64,000 nucleotides of DNA from Apostichopus japonicus (Eukaryota > Echinodermata > Holothuroidea > Aspidochirotida > Stichopodidae), in NCBI RefSeq assembly GCF_037975245.1, contig NC_092561.1, positions 18,771,008-18,835,007 on the forward strand, in the 5' to 3' direction. Each line of letters opens with the position of its first letter. The stretch's first letter is position 1. The notes below the pieces were generated by a model. The model did not search any database, had not been told where the DNA came from, and was given only the letters and a program-made list of their open reading frames with translations. Shown piece after piece: positions 38,474 to 50,527 of this stretch. The position numbers were made by a program, and so were the translations under genes.

Positions 38474-40568
38474 GTAAGTAACTCTGACTTTTCGGTTCTG
38501 TAAGGTTTCCGTATTAGAATGTAGGATATCATAATGTTGGTTTCAAAATGTTGGCAATACGTTAAAGCAGCAATTTGCGTTGATTCTCGAGATTTTTCAA
38601 TACTTGGTTACTATACCAATGACGTTAACTAAGCTAACTGCAAATTTTCAACTCAAACTATTCCCGAAAAGTGCAAAAAATATGACATTTTCTGATTTTC
38701 GTATTTTGAATCTTGGACGTCGATAGACTCCTCCCACTTATAACCTTGTGAATATGTATAACGGACAAGGTACTTTGAATAGCAAGGTAAACATTAAACA
38801 AAATCAGCTGAGGAGATGTACGTACTGCGCTAAGGGACAGTTACGCCCTATCTCATTGCATACGATGCTCTAAAAACCCAAGAAAAATTCGTCGCTCCGC
38901 GAAAATAAAAGAGCAAGGATACATAAGAAAGAAAGTCATAGAACCAGAAGAACCCGATCGGTACGTAACTTTCGCGAGAACGATATTGTATCACTCTACT
39001 CGGTGTTACATAGGCTAGTTACTGTAGTTCAATCAGACCTATTTGTGTGTGACTTACACTGGTTAGGCCTGAATAACGTTATGTACACGCTGTGCATTGT
39101 GCACTAAAAGCAATGTAGCTATGAGTGTAGCGCAATGGGGCCGTTAGTTTCCGGACCCGTTAGTTTCCTCTCTTGAAAAACCTTAGCTTCCTCCTCTAAC
39201 AACATGGGAGAAAATAACGTTTTACAGGAGAAGAAAGTAACGTTTCTCATAAGGGAATGCAATAAGGCATATTGGCTAGGCCATGTGGAGATTTAAGTAG
39301 TGCTTTGCAGCAAGGGATTACCATACCGGTGAATGAGTCTATTTTTAGCGCCGAGTCATACATAAACATCTCTTCACTGATTGGTTGAATTTGAATAGGC
39401 GGTTTTATAGAGCTGCATGTGATAAATACTAAATGATTCGATGTGTCAGGGAGACACTTCTCAGAATCATATAAAAGCCTTAATTACTTGCTAATTAACG
39501 TTTGCTGTGGAGAAAAAAATATGAGAAAGTCTTAGTTTTGTCTTTTGTGATTGTATTATGATAAAAACTTGATAGACACGGAAAAATTGAGGAAAACGGC
39601 AACTCAACGCAAAATGCTGTTTAAAGCATCGACGCTGTAAGTTTGGATTTTGTTCACCCGTAAAAAGTGTACAAAAATTTAGCTCAAACATCGTGCCAAG
39701 TTCTTGCTTAATCGTCAGCAACAGTACATACGGCTTTACGTTGTTGTTGCACTGTAATGTCGCCTAACACATAGGTTTTGTATACCTAGTAATAGCATAG
39801 GCCTACGTACTTTTAGACATAGTTGTTAGCAACGTAGGTAGGGCTTCGCCACACCGTAACTTCTTTAAATTCGTTGTGACAGATTTTATATTGTTTCCTA
39901 ATCGCGGAACGCTCTTAAATTTATGTATGATACTATTACTACTAGTATTAGGGTTCTGTATTCCTAAGTTAGTATAGGCCTAGGCATATACTTTAGTCAT
40001 GTACTATTTAGGCTAGACCCAAATCATCATATTTTAATTACTTCAACTTTAAGTTCCCCTTGGCTTTGGCTCTAGTAGTACTAGTACAAGGTAGGGCACG
40101 GCGTAAGCTTAGGTAGAAAGTAAGGCTATGGCCTAAGTCTGTTGACTGGAGTGTCACTTTTAGGCAATACATTACTTAAGCCTTGGGTGGAGTGGTGTTT
40201 TACTAGACTAATTCTATGCTACAGTTAGTAGGCTATCCTTGCATTTACAAGGCTAGGCCTATCTATATATTCATTTATCCCTAATAGTTATGTAGAATAA
40301 ACAGCATCCTATTTCCTAGCTGCAGTTTTGCCCACTAGTTGTACCAGATGCACTAACCAACATTTCAATACAAAGCAGGGTTTAATTTTTTTGGAATGAT
40401 TTTGAACCTTTTGAGACACATGCAGCCTTGGGATTTTGGGATGTAGGTACAACATAGGCCTACATTCTGCTTGTACTTGTAGCTTAGAAATTGAAAATGT
40501 CAGTAAGCAGAGATTTTGTGTGGAACTTGTCATTCTGTTTTCTTTTACTGTTTAACTTTCATGACATC
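38474..40568. other. Possible 5' intron; no gene seen
   Basis: AT-rich DNA with many TAGGCCTA-type palindromes between 39780 and 40460 (for example AGGCCTACGTAC, AGGCCTAGGC). No open frame of interest; short frames at 39491-39721 and 40309-40533 on the minus strand lack motifs. Confidence 0.4.
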
Positions 40569-41579
40569 ATGCCAAAGAAAACAACTTGTCAGTTATACCA
40601 TGAAGAGAAAGTTGGTGGACCAGATACTGTTTGTAAAGAGTCCAAGCCACGTTACTGACACATAGCTCAAGCCACTCCTGCCAATTTTCAGTTGGTTATA
40701 GTGCTAAGGCAGAAAAATATCTTGGATTATGACTGTGTTTGCTATGCATGTAAACTTAGACTAAGCTCAGTCAAAGATGAAACTAGACCTCCCTCTAAAA
40801 GGCCTTCGTCAAATACATGTCAGTTGCCAAATTGCACTAGTCAAGAAAATGTGCATCAGACATCAACATTTGTTAACCGTAGCACTCAAATAAAATTGTT
40901 AGACATTGATGATGCCACTGCTATTGAGCTATGCTGTAACAGGTCAGGAATTTTTCTTTGCCATGCTCATTACTGTATTCTAACAAACAAAATCATCTTT
41001 AAGGATTGTTCCATATGTCTTTCGACAAGTTCAGCAATGCGTTCATACAGAGAACCTTGTGTTGTTACTGCTTATATTAAACATTCACTTAAGACAGATG
41101 TCACTATTGAAAGCGATAGTTTACTGTGTAACACCTGTTATCAAGCAGTTTCAAGGTATGCCATGAGCTCAGAGTATTTGGAGAGTGTTAAAACTTCAAA
41201 GCAATATCTCTCTGAGTTGTTAGACCATTTTCGAACCACCATACTTGAGAGTGCTGACAAGTGTAAGGTTTATGCCTTTGCACAGTCTTTGTTATTTTTA
41301 GGTAGAGAGTTATTAGAGGATAAAGCAATTTTACTTGAAACAGTCTATGATTTTTATTCCAAAAGTTATTACAATAGCTTATCAGTATGGGTTGAAAATA
41401 GCAATCAAGACTTGCCAAGTAAGAAAAACAAAATGCAGTTCTTCGCCCAAGTTAAGTCTGCTATAAGTGATTGTTTTATTGCTCCACACATCAGTGAACA
41501 GCGTAGGCTTGGTACTCTCATCCGGCGATATGGGACTGATATACTAACATGCTTACATACATCTTCTTCTTTTTTTCAC
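40569..41579 (+). pseudogene. Segment 1: Cys-rich N-terminus
   Basis: Frame 0 starts MPKKTTCQLYHEEK and is cut by TGA at 40656-40658. It continues open from 40659 to the T-run at 41570. Cys/His clusters (CVCYACKL, CQLPNCTS, CCNRSGIFLCHAHYC, CSICLS, CNTCYQ) suggest a zinc-binding module of unknown fold. This is the N-terminal part expected for proteins of the DUF6589 type, which often start with Cys clusters. Confidence 0.55.
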
Positions 41580-43390
41580 GAGAAAAGGTGGATCTAAGAA
41601 TGCAGGTAGAGTTACTCAGAAAGCAAAAGCAAGTTCCACCAATTCAGCTCAGCTCGGAGTACTTTTGTAATACACTATCAGAGCAAATGATTCCTGCAAC
41701 CAAGACCATACAGGACCAAGCAGTCAAATATTCTGGGATAGATCAAATCAACATTGAAGCTGAAATACTCAAATTACCCCCCTTCCTTTGGAATTTCATT
41801 TACCACAGCACACTAAATGATGTTGAGAAGAAGCAACTGCTGTCTTGTGGTGACTTCAGTTGGCATACACATTTTCTTCAACAGCTTCATGTATCATCAA
41901 CAGTACATCGTAAGAAGATGCTGAAGCGTTATTTTATTTGTGCTAACATGTTATATATACTTAACGATAACTGCCTTTCACCCCTCAATTTAGCTATCTC
42001 AGACGTCGTTGACAGGTTCAGTTCTTCATCATCAACATGCTTTAATTATCTTTCTTCCTTTGGTGTTACTGTCAGCAAATCCACATACCAACGATTCCAG
42101 ACACAAATTGCAGCCCAAGAAATGGCTGATAAGCCATCCCTACTTTCTCGTGGCTTTGCAATTGCATCAATCGATAACATTGACAGAAGTGCAAGTTATG
42201 CAGCTGTGTCTGCTGGTCAGCTGGACAGGGGATTTCATGGCACATCCATTCAGGCTGTGCAACCCTTGCCAACTTCCACAGAAACACTTAGAGAAGTGAC
42301 TCTTGCTTCCAACTATAGTGTGCCTTCTACTTCACAGCAGATTGACTCCATTACCCTTAACCAGTATCATGAGGTTCAGTCTTCATATCCATCGGGAGTT
42401 CCTACCCGCTTCCATCCTCTTATTTCAGATGTATCCATTAATATTGACTCGTTTTCACTCTCAGATGATGAGAACAATGCACTTACAAACATGAAGACAA
42501 AAGTTTTTTGTTATATGTTCACAAAGTATGTATGTCACAATGAGGGGCTCACCCAGTGAAACAGAACAGTCATCTGTACATCACACAAGCATTTTAGGAG
42601 AACCTGCAGATAATGCAGAAACAATGAGATATGCTATTGATATTTTGCATGATAAGCATGGAGTTGGTAAAAATATTCAACATCTAGTTGTCGCAGGGGA
42701 TGCTAAAATATATGAATACATGCATAATGCAAAACGAATGTATGGTGATGATATATATTGGTTGTTACCATACCTTGGGGAGTGGCATCTTCTAAAGAAC
42801 ATACAAGCACCATTAATGAAATTGTATAATGACGCAGGCTTGAGAAACCTACTGAGTATGTTCCATCGTGGAGCTACACATGCTGCTGTTGCTTCAGCAT
42901 CTGGATTCAGGAAAACTCATATATTTTTAATGCAGTCATGGGAAGCCTTTTATAGACAACAAATTGCAACATTTGCTACAAATCAAGCCATAACATCTCA
43001 AGAAGCTGATGTAAACATTTATCAGTCACTTTATAGTTCTGTAAAGGAACAGATCGGTGTGAATGGTAGTAACGTTTTTCATAACATTGATGAACTTACA
43101 AACGTGTTTTCATTCTTTCAGGAGAAATTTCTCCCATATTTTGAAACTATGAGTACAGCAGATGCCACTTCCGAGTTTTGGCACTATTTCATCCATAGAG
43201 ACATGCTACACTATGCTAGTGTGTTCATGGCAATAAGGCTGCGGTAATTCAATTTTTGTACTGCTTCAATCAGAAAGCTTGCTCCCATTTTTCATGCAAT
43301 GGACAAACCAATATACCTCAAATTGGTCCCTTGTCATATGGCAGAACTGAAGCAGTTTCCACCAGATATTCTTTCCAATTTGAAAAAAGT
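41580..43390 (+). pseudogene. Segment 2: DUF6589-like RNase H/transposase-type core
   Basis: Two frames, joined near 42550, hold the core. The motif IDNIDR...GFHGTSIQAVQP (about 42168-42265) carries the first acidic pair. GDAKIYEYMHNAKR and WLLPYLGEWHLLKNI (42697-42805) carry the second Asp and a conserved Glu-Trp-His. Across a further break, FDEAHEMLINKEF (about 43436-43474) carries the last Asp/Glu. A D...D...E series in this order fits an RNase H-fold transposase-like domain. The TAA at 43245 and the A-run near 43385 interrupt it. DUF6589 assignment is from memory of family wording. Confidence 0.5.
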
Positions 43391-44196
43391 GCATTTGCTG
43401 TCATTATTTCTGGTAATGATGGATGTTCTGTAGCTTTTGATGAAGCACACGAAATGCTAATTAATAAGGAGTTTCAAATATCCATGACAACAACTGGCAT
43501 GGGAAGCATGTCCCGTCTTCTTCATTACCTACCATATAGGGCTAGAGTACTAAAAAATTTGAAAAGTGAAATTCAGTTCACTGACAAATCTAAAAGGTCT
43601 AATGAAAGTCTTCCTCTCTCATTGTTCAAATCACATGAGGCGAATGTCGTGCAGTACTTTGGTAAGTTGACAGATGCTGGTTTGTTTTTTAATGAGGGTC
43701 CGCAACCTGATCGCTTACATCATATTTTCACTGGTGAGGTTTCATCAGAAGTTGTGTCGCAGGATCTGCAGATTTTTTATGACAAAGGCGAGAAAGATCT
43801 TGTTGCATTTATTCGTTGTGTTGTTCTGAACACTTCAGGCACAAAGCCGCCTAAACGATCCAGGCGAAATTTGAAGACATTCACTGTCAAGAAAAAATCT
43901 ATTCAGAAGCAATCTTATGAAATTAAAGATAAAAAGTTACAGATATTGTCTTTAAGGAGACAGGTTGCTCTATCAAGGCATCAAATCAGCCTGTTGAGTG
44001 TCTATATCAATTTGTTTCCCTTCCACGTGCCATTTGTTGTCCAGATGGATCAACCTTAAAAGCCTGTAAGTCAAAATCTGCATCAGAGTTGCAAAAGAGG
44101 TACGCCGATGCCTTCTGTTCAAAATTATGCCCTGCATCTTCCCAAACAAAAACATCATGTATAATTGAAGGTATGTTCATGATCAATTGTCCCCCT
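43391..44196 (+). pseudogene. Segment 3: linker between the two catalytic regions
   Basis: Open in frame 2 from SAFAVIISGNDG to about 43955, then in frame 1 (ECLYQFVSLPRAICCPDGST...). It includes a Lys/Arg-rich stretch (KPPKRSRRNLKTFTVKKK) that could be a nuclear localisation signal. The frame shifts again at the C5 run before LRIHKTFREYARFLYRRW. Confidence 0.45.
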
Positions 44197-45350
44197 TAAG
44201 AATACACAAAACTTTCAGAGAGTATGCTCGTTTTTTGTATAGACGTTGGGTTGTTAAAGCAATGAGGGAATTTAATGCTTGTGAAGTACATATTGTTTCG
44301 ATCACCCGGGAAGGCATGGTTGTAGTCCGAAGGATATTGAACGGGTCCGTCGTGATGGCACTGTTGAGGAGGCACTGTACACTGAAATACTTCCCGAGAC
44401 ACTCTGTCCATCTAATTGGAGAAAATTTCTTTGTGTTCGAAGTCAGAAGAGGTTATTAGTTAATATTTTATCTATGGAGCCCCTACATATTACTAAACAG
44501 GCTGATACAGCACCTATTATTTTGATAACTGCTGGTGGTTTCGATGGAGACAACACAGATCAAGCATTATCTGTTTTAAAGAACAACCCTACTATATCTG
44601 TAGTCAGTGAATTGACCTCCAATCATGAAGGAGGTGACTCTAGGGTTAGGTTTCACACAGGAAAAACCAGTTGTGAACGAGTAGTTATTTACTCCCCTGA
44701 TCGAGACACCTTCCATGTGGGACTACCGCTTATGTCTTCTTTTACCTCAAAGCAGGTGCATGTGCAGTTGAGAGCTGCTAAGAATGACAATTTGTTTATA
44801 GATATGAACGTTCTTATTAATTTACTAACATGTGATGTCTCCCTTCAGAAGGTTGTATCAAGTCTCATTGACCACATCCCTACTTTCTTCCAGACTTTGT
44901 ATGTGGTTAGCGGCTGTGATTTTACATCTTTCCTTAAAGGTCACTCTAAAAAGGTTTTTTCTTTTTATGTTCTCTTCAGGGACTGTGAGTTCATCACTGG
45001 ACCTGATGCTTGTGGAAAACTGAATGACATCATGCATTCCGAAGTAGACCTTCTAGCCTTCTATCGCTTAATAGGTTCAGTCTATTTCAGAAAGCACTGC
45101 AGTGCCTTTGAGGCTGAGAGTCCACGTGAACTTCTTTTTCCCTCTGGTTAACAGCAAAAAAAAAACCTTGAGAATCATATAACCTTTCTTGAGTCTATTA
45201 GAAATGGACACTTCCATAGGATTTCTGGAGAGTCTGAGTGGATGCCTTCAACAGATGCACTCCGGTTGCATTGGCAGAGATGTTGCTGGGTTCTTACTGT
45301 ATGGGCTCAGGCATGCTCCTCGAATGTAACAGTTCCGGAATTGACCTTCC
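44197..45350 (+). pseudogene. Segment 4: PIN/FEN-like nuclease region
   Basis: After one frameshift (44297) the text reads EVHIV|DHPGR, then ERVRRDGT, then TDQAL, then YSPDRDTFHVGLPL, then VVSGCDFTSFLKGHSKKVF. The PDxD...GL and GCDxxSFxxGxxKK blocks have the order and spacing of metal-binding acidic residues and the helix-hairpin loop of FEN1/XPG nucleases. This similarity is my reading of motifs and would need a profile or structure search. TAA at 45149 splits the region from SIRNGHFHRISG and ALRLHWQRCCWVLTVW. Confidence 0.45.
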
Positions 45351-45439
45351 CATGGTTGGACTGTTGTAAATGACAAAGTTAGTGTTGTGTGGGATACTGA
45401 AGTAAACTTGGAGAAAGTTAACCGCAACATTCACACCTG

Positions 45440-45556
45440 AGGGAAGGTTGCAAATGCAAGAAAGGCTGCACCCGATATTGGTGTAAATGTAGGAAAGATG
45501 GTAAAATCTGTTCCATATTTTGTCAGTGTCAGAGTTGTGAGAATAAAACTCTGTCA
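45440..45556 (+). pseudogene. Segment 5: tesmin/TSO1-type CXC domain
   Basis: The frame from 45440 gives REGCKCKKGCTRYWCKCRK, then DGKICSIFCQCQSCEN. The C-x-C-x4-C-x4-C-x-C...C-x4-C-x-C-x2-C pattern is the CXC (CRC) zinc-binding, DNA-minor-groove module of tesmin, LIN54 and MSL2. The domain itself is unbroken, but frameshifts sit on both sides (45437 and between 45545 and 45619). Confidence 0.75.
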
Positions 45557-45740
45557 AATGTTGATACCGTGGAAATCTCACCGAGTCCCCTAATCCAGCA
45601 CATCTTGTTAGTCATCAAGAACAGTTTGACAGTGACTCTGGTTCTGACTCTTCAGATGCAGACTCTTTATCTGGTAATGAATTACAAGAATAAGAAAATG
45701 AAACTGAATTGTTTGATATTGATGAGTTTGCAAATTAGTT

Positions 45741-47650
45741 GCTGCTGCTGCTGCAACTGAAACGGAGTATTTTGATGACATTTGTATATAACTTTGCCTC
45801 TACATCAACTGGTGAATCAACTTGTTACTGTTTTTCTCATTCTCAGATGCCTTCACAGCAGTCATAGTGGAAAGTTACAGGTTTGGGTTTTGACATCCAA
45901 CATTATTATTTCCTTTACTGTTAGGTACTAGTGCCCCTTTAAACAGTGAGTTTGCCATAAATTGAGTGCTTACCACTGTGTTGATTACATGAGAAATTAT
46001 GCAAAAATTATCTCCAAAACTCCTGTCATCATCACGTTTTGTTATACATGTGAAATAAAAGATCAGACTTGACTTTCAATCCGGAATGTGTTGTGAAGCT
46101 TTTGTCAATAAACTTTAGATAAAAAGAGTAACTTTTAAACTGCCAAGCAATAGTAGTGAGGTTCCTTTGTTTACTTATGATGATATTCATGGTAGGTTTT
46201 TTTTATCAACAAATTCTTGCACTATGAATGATGTACTTGCACTATGAATGATGAGTAATTGCTTTGTGGAGGGAAATATACACAAAATGAACATCTTTAG
46301 CTGCCTTAATCCTTCAATACTGGAGTACTGTAGTGATTTATAGTGAATTGGTTTACATGTTGGATGTCAAAACATAAGTCCTATTCTAGACAAAAGTATA
46401 GTGTGGTCAAAATTTGTTTATACTCAGTTAAGTTCTTATTTATTTCCTTTTTGGGGTGGAGGAGGGAGAGGGATGGTTGAGCTATAGGGTTCAGTTAGTG
46501 GGTGATGGAGGGGAGGGAGGAACTAAGTGGATATTTAGGTGCATTATTTGTGAGAGGTGGCCCTTTTTGGGAAGGGGCTTTTGTGATTTTTTCTCAGTTC
46601 ACCTTTCACCACTTTGTGAAATTAAGGACTTTCTGGTGTTTTTAGACCAATTTTATTATTTATCTTAATGATAGTGCAGTAGAGGGAATGCTGAAATGCA
46701 AAGAAAATTTAAAACTGCCCAGTATCAAACATGACAAAATTTTATCTCCAGTAGTTGCGCATTGTGGCATTACTACATAACCTTTACATCTCATGATCTA
46801 TTTTATTTTTTTATTTTATTTGTATAAGTATATATTTGAGAAAACTTGATCATCTAGCATTTGGTGCTCCCTAAAACCTGCCTTATTGCCACCAATGATA
46901 TTGTTTTTTTTTTCTCCATATCTTTTAAATTTCCTTCAGTACTTAATAGACCTTGAGCAATTAAACCTTACGCAAAGTAAAGTTTGTCATAAACCAATAC
47001 CTTGCCTTGCCATTTTTAAGCACTACACTAATGCTTGCCGATATTATTAAAGCCTTATAAACGTTCCAGGCATTGAGCATGTCACCTTGTTACTTTTAAT
47101 TTTCTCATATAACACATATTCATATATCAGCTGATCTTGTAACAACATCACATGCAGTCTTTCACTCCGTCCCACAAAAACTTTGTAAAAGACTCCGTCC
47201 TTCTTGTGCTGCAGCTTTTGTACGTACCTTCGTTATGTGTTATGCAGAGAAGCTACCATGTATCTGGATTACACTTCATTCCATTATATGGGTTTTTTTT
47301 GCCTTTTTTCTTTTTGAAAGTTCTTCAGTACTCCATAAACCTTGAGCAATTAGACCTTGTGTTAGGTTGTTACTGTAAGTTATTTCATATATCAGCTGAT
47401 CTTGTGAAAACATCACATGCCGTCTTTCACTCCGTCCCACATAAACTTTAAAGCCTCTGTCCTTTCATGTGCTGCCTCTTTGTACATACGTTTGTAATGT
47501 GTTGTGACTGGCTCATTGATTGCTGTGTCCGGATTGCTGTGTCTGCATTCTGTACATGCTTTCAACATTTACATCACTTCTATTTTTTAGTCACACCTTT
47601 TCTACATGTACATTTTTGATATATTCTTTTCTTTATCTTTAAGTTACTCT
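45741..47650. other. Downstream region with nested short duplications
   Basis: AATAAA at about 46056 is a possible polyadenylation signal for the decayed gene. A G-rich frame at 46456-46668 has no motif. CTTGAGCAATTA blocks recur at about 46950 and 47342, and ATATCAGCTGATCTTGT blocks at 47124 and 47388, so the stretch is built from short direct duplications. Confidence 0.5.
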
Positions 47651-47659
47651 TTTATCTTT

Positions 47660-48645
47660 CATTTTTCACCTTGTTCAGTGCCCTGTGCTATGTTGATTCA
47701 AAATCATAGCATACTGTAGTCATACATCTGGTCACATAGCTGTCATTTATTTAAAAAGAAAACTGCCATCTTTGCTCCCTGGTAAGCACATTTCATTATG
47801 TGATGTGAATGGTTTAACTATCATCTCTTTCTGTTTTATAATGCTACGTATTCGTTCAACACTAAACAGGTCTTTTAAATTGTAAACACCTGTCTAACTC
47901 TACATACTTCATGTATGGTGGGCTTCTTTCAATCATCATATATTATTTAGCCTTGTCACATCATTTATTTAAATTTCTATGTGCATCTTACCTCCATGTA
48001 CACAGACCAGCTGTTTTGGTCATATACAGTATAATTATAAATATCTCTATATGTTACCTTCTATGCCATTGTAATGTTATATGAATACCCTTTTCATTTT
48101 TGTGTGCTCTCCTCTACACATTTTTTTTAAATTTATGAAGCATTATTACATTTTTTGGTATCTTTCATTTCACCTTGTTCATTGCCCTATGCTATATTGA
48201 TGCAAAATCATAGCATACTGTTCTCCTACATCTGGTCACATAGCTTTAATATATTTAAGAAAGAAAACTGCCATCTTTGCTCCCTGAAAAGCACATTTCA
48301 TTATGTGATGTGAATGGTTTAACTATCATCTCTTTCTGTTTTACAATGCTATACTTTTAATACTTAATAGTTCTTTCACTTTGTATACACCTGTCCACCT
48401 CTACATGCTTCGTGTATGGTGAGCTTCTTTAAATTATCATATTTTATTTTGCCTTGTCACCTTTTTTGTTGAAATGTCTATGTACCACATCTTACCTCCA
48501 TGTTCCTCCATGTACAGTCGAATTATAAATGTCATATATTACCTTCTATGCCATTTTAATATTATTTACATAACCTTTTCATTTTTGTATTCATTCCTCT
48601 ACACATTTGTGTTGAAATTTATATAGCATTGTTTCATGTTAAGTA
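47660..48645. repeat. Tandem duplication of about 490 bp
   Basis: 47660-48150 and 48150-48645 align throughout (CACCTTGTTCA(G/T)TGCCC, CATCTGGTCACATAGCT, AACTGCCATCTTTGCTCCCTG, GTGATGTGAATGGTTTAACT, TTACCTTCTATGCCATT). T-rich, no open frame. An AATAAAG follows at about 48660, so it may be 3' UTR-like. Confidence 0.85.
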
Positions 48646-48659
48646 CCAAGAAGTTTATA

Positions 48660-49690
48660 ATAAAGATAATTTCCAAGGATAAGTAAGGACTTGGAGACAC
48701 TTTATCTTTCTTCTTTATTTGGTCTTTATTTGTTACTGGTACTGGAGGACAGTGATGATGGCACAGAATGTTACTACCGATGCATGAAGGATGTCTTCCA
48801 AGAAGTATGGTTTAGCTTATCAAAACCAGGATTTGACTATTCAAAAAGACCACTTTGTCTAACATGAACATGTACTTCTAAATGATGAGTTTATTTCCAT
48901 GTCAACCTCTCCCACCCCCTCTTATCCCATTAGTACCCCAATGGGTTAGATTTGTTTTGTGTTGGCAGCCAATAAGCTTTCCCCTCCAATCTGTTCAATA
49001 TCACCGATGCCCCCTCCCACCCACCAACAAACACACACATACCCCCTCCACCCCATCCCTTTCCTGTATAGTCCCAACCTCAGCTAGCGTTTTTTTAGCA
49101 TGGTATTTTGTCAGTGCTCTTTTGATCTTGAATACTCGCAAGCACCGTTAAGTCGATTATAATCGTAGTAACATTCACGCCTACTGATTCAGCACTTACT
49201 TAGTTTGGCAGATGCAATTAGCTAAATTTAGCCTATAGCCTATTACAAGTCTACAGTTGGCCACTGCGTAATAAAATACATATTGCCTACCTAACCGCAC
49301 TCTATGGAATGTCACGTCGACAACGTTCGTTCTCATCCTTTCTATGATTCGTCCTAAGTTGGTGCACGAACAGCATATTATGAAGCTAGCTAGCAATCGT
49401 ACGTGATACGCACTTCCTATAATAATTATTACACTGCTAATACACTGCGATAACGATATTTGTTTTTAGGCCATTGCATATCTGGCTATATTACAAAATA
49501 TGAAAGTTTATATTGTCCAACAGTTAAGTTCGTCAAATGTATTTAAGTCCAGACATTGGACAATAAACAAGAATCATCCTACTGGAAAAATTGTAAAAGA
49601 GCGCTATGTTTGTCTTTCTGATATATTATGCAAAAGAACATGTAAAAGAATTCAAACAGGATACAAAATCTGCTGATAATGATATTATAT
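48660..49690. other. No gene recognised
   Basis: CT- and C-rich stretch at 48905-49070 with CACACA; otherwise AT-rich. Short frames at 48882-49151 and 49196-49396 lack motifs. Confidence 0.4.
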
Positions 49691-49693
49691 GAT

Positions 49694-50527
49694 CAGGGGC
49701 GTAGCCAGTATGTAGCACTGTAGGCCCGGGCCTACATTTGTTTTGGCCAAGTTATCTTTTTTTTTAAAAACACCCATAATTCAAATCCATAAGCTTGCTG
49801 GACGAGTTTAAGAGTCTATAAACAGGAAAAACTCTTGAAATGAACGTAGCAAGAACATGGCTAAATTAGGTGACCTATTCTTCTGTCATCTAGGCTGTCA
49901 TTTCTATCGCGTGCTGTTTCATTCAACACTCTAACCGCAGAAAAAGACTAGGATCCGATCTTGTCAGTTTTTTAACATGTAGTTAAGAACCCGTTTACGC
50001 AGATAATATGTCAGTTGAGAAAACAGTTGAGAAATTTGCATCAGATGGCAATCGTCGGATAGCTCTCGCCTTCTCTTATTTGGCTAACTTAAACATTTAC
50101 TAGCTACAGTTGTATCAAAGACAATTACTGGCTATAGTTGTATCAAAGACATTTCTGGCCTATCTTTGTATCTACAAGTATCAGAAGTTGAAAAGTAAGA
50201 CATACTCTGTACATGTACCTTGCTAATTTTAATACATTATGTAGTATTAAATTACGTACTATTTTCAATCGTTTATTTTTTGGGTTTACAAGTGATATTG
50301 AATGAGGTGTCTCAAGTTAGCAAGAGGCCAGGGAACCAGAATGAACTCTCGGGAAGGGCTGTTTCCGGCCATCTGGGGGGTTTGTAAAACCAAAATTTTT
50401 CTGGTACGCTCCGCGCCAACCGATGGTGGCGCTCCGCTCAGATAGTCTTGCATACAACTTTGTAAATCCATATCAATCGCAAGAAGTGCTCCCCCCCCCC
50501 CCCTTCGAATTCCTGGCTACGTCTCTG
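49694..50527. mobile_element. Putative non-autonomous DNA transposon
   Basis: The left end CAGGGGCGTAGCCAG and the right end CCTGGCTACGTCTCTG form an imperfect inverted repeat of the CAGxGGCGTAGCCAG type common in hAT-like elements. The inside (834 bp in all) has no transposase frame. The 8 bases on each side do not match, so either the TSD has decayed or these are ends of two elements. Confidence 0.45.

Larger units (their letters stand above)
40569..45740 (+). pseudogene. Decayed intronless gene: Cys-rich, DUF6589-like, FEN-like nuclease, CXC
   Basis: One long collinear reading runs from ATG 40569 to the acidic tail ETELFDIDEFAN ending near 45738, about 1,700 codons without introns. Order: Cys-rich N-terminus; helical segment; RNase H-like core with DNIDR, GDAK...GEWH and FDEAHE; PIN/FEN-like nuclease region; CXC domain; acidic tail. 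In-frame stops lie at 40656, 43245 and 45149. Frameshifts lie near 41570 (T7 run), 42550, 43385 (A6 run), 43955, 44190 (C5 run), 44297, 45348 and 45437. Large intronless ORFs of this type recur in marine invertebrate genomes. A mobile-element origin is inference; no TIR or TSD was found. Confidence 0.65.
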
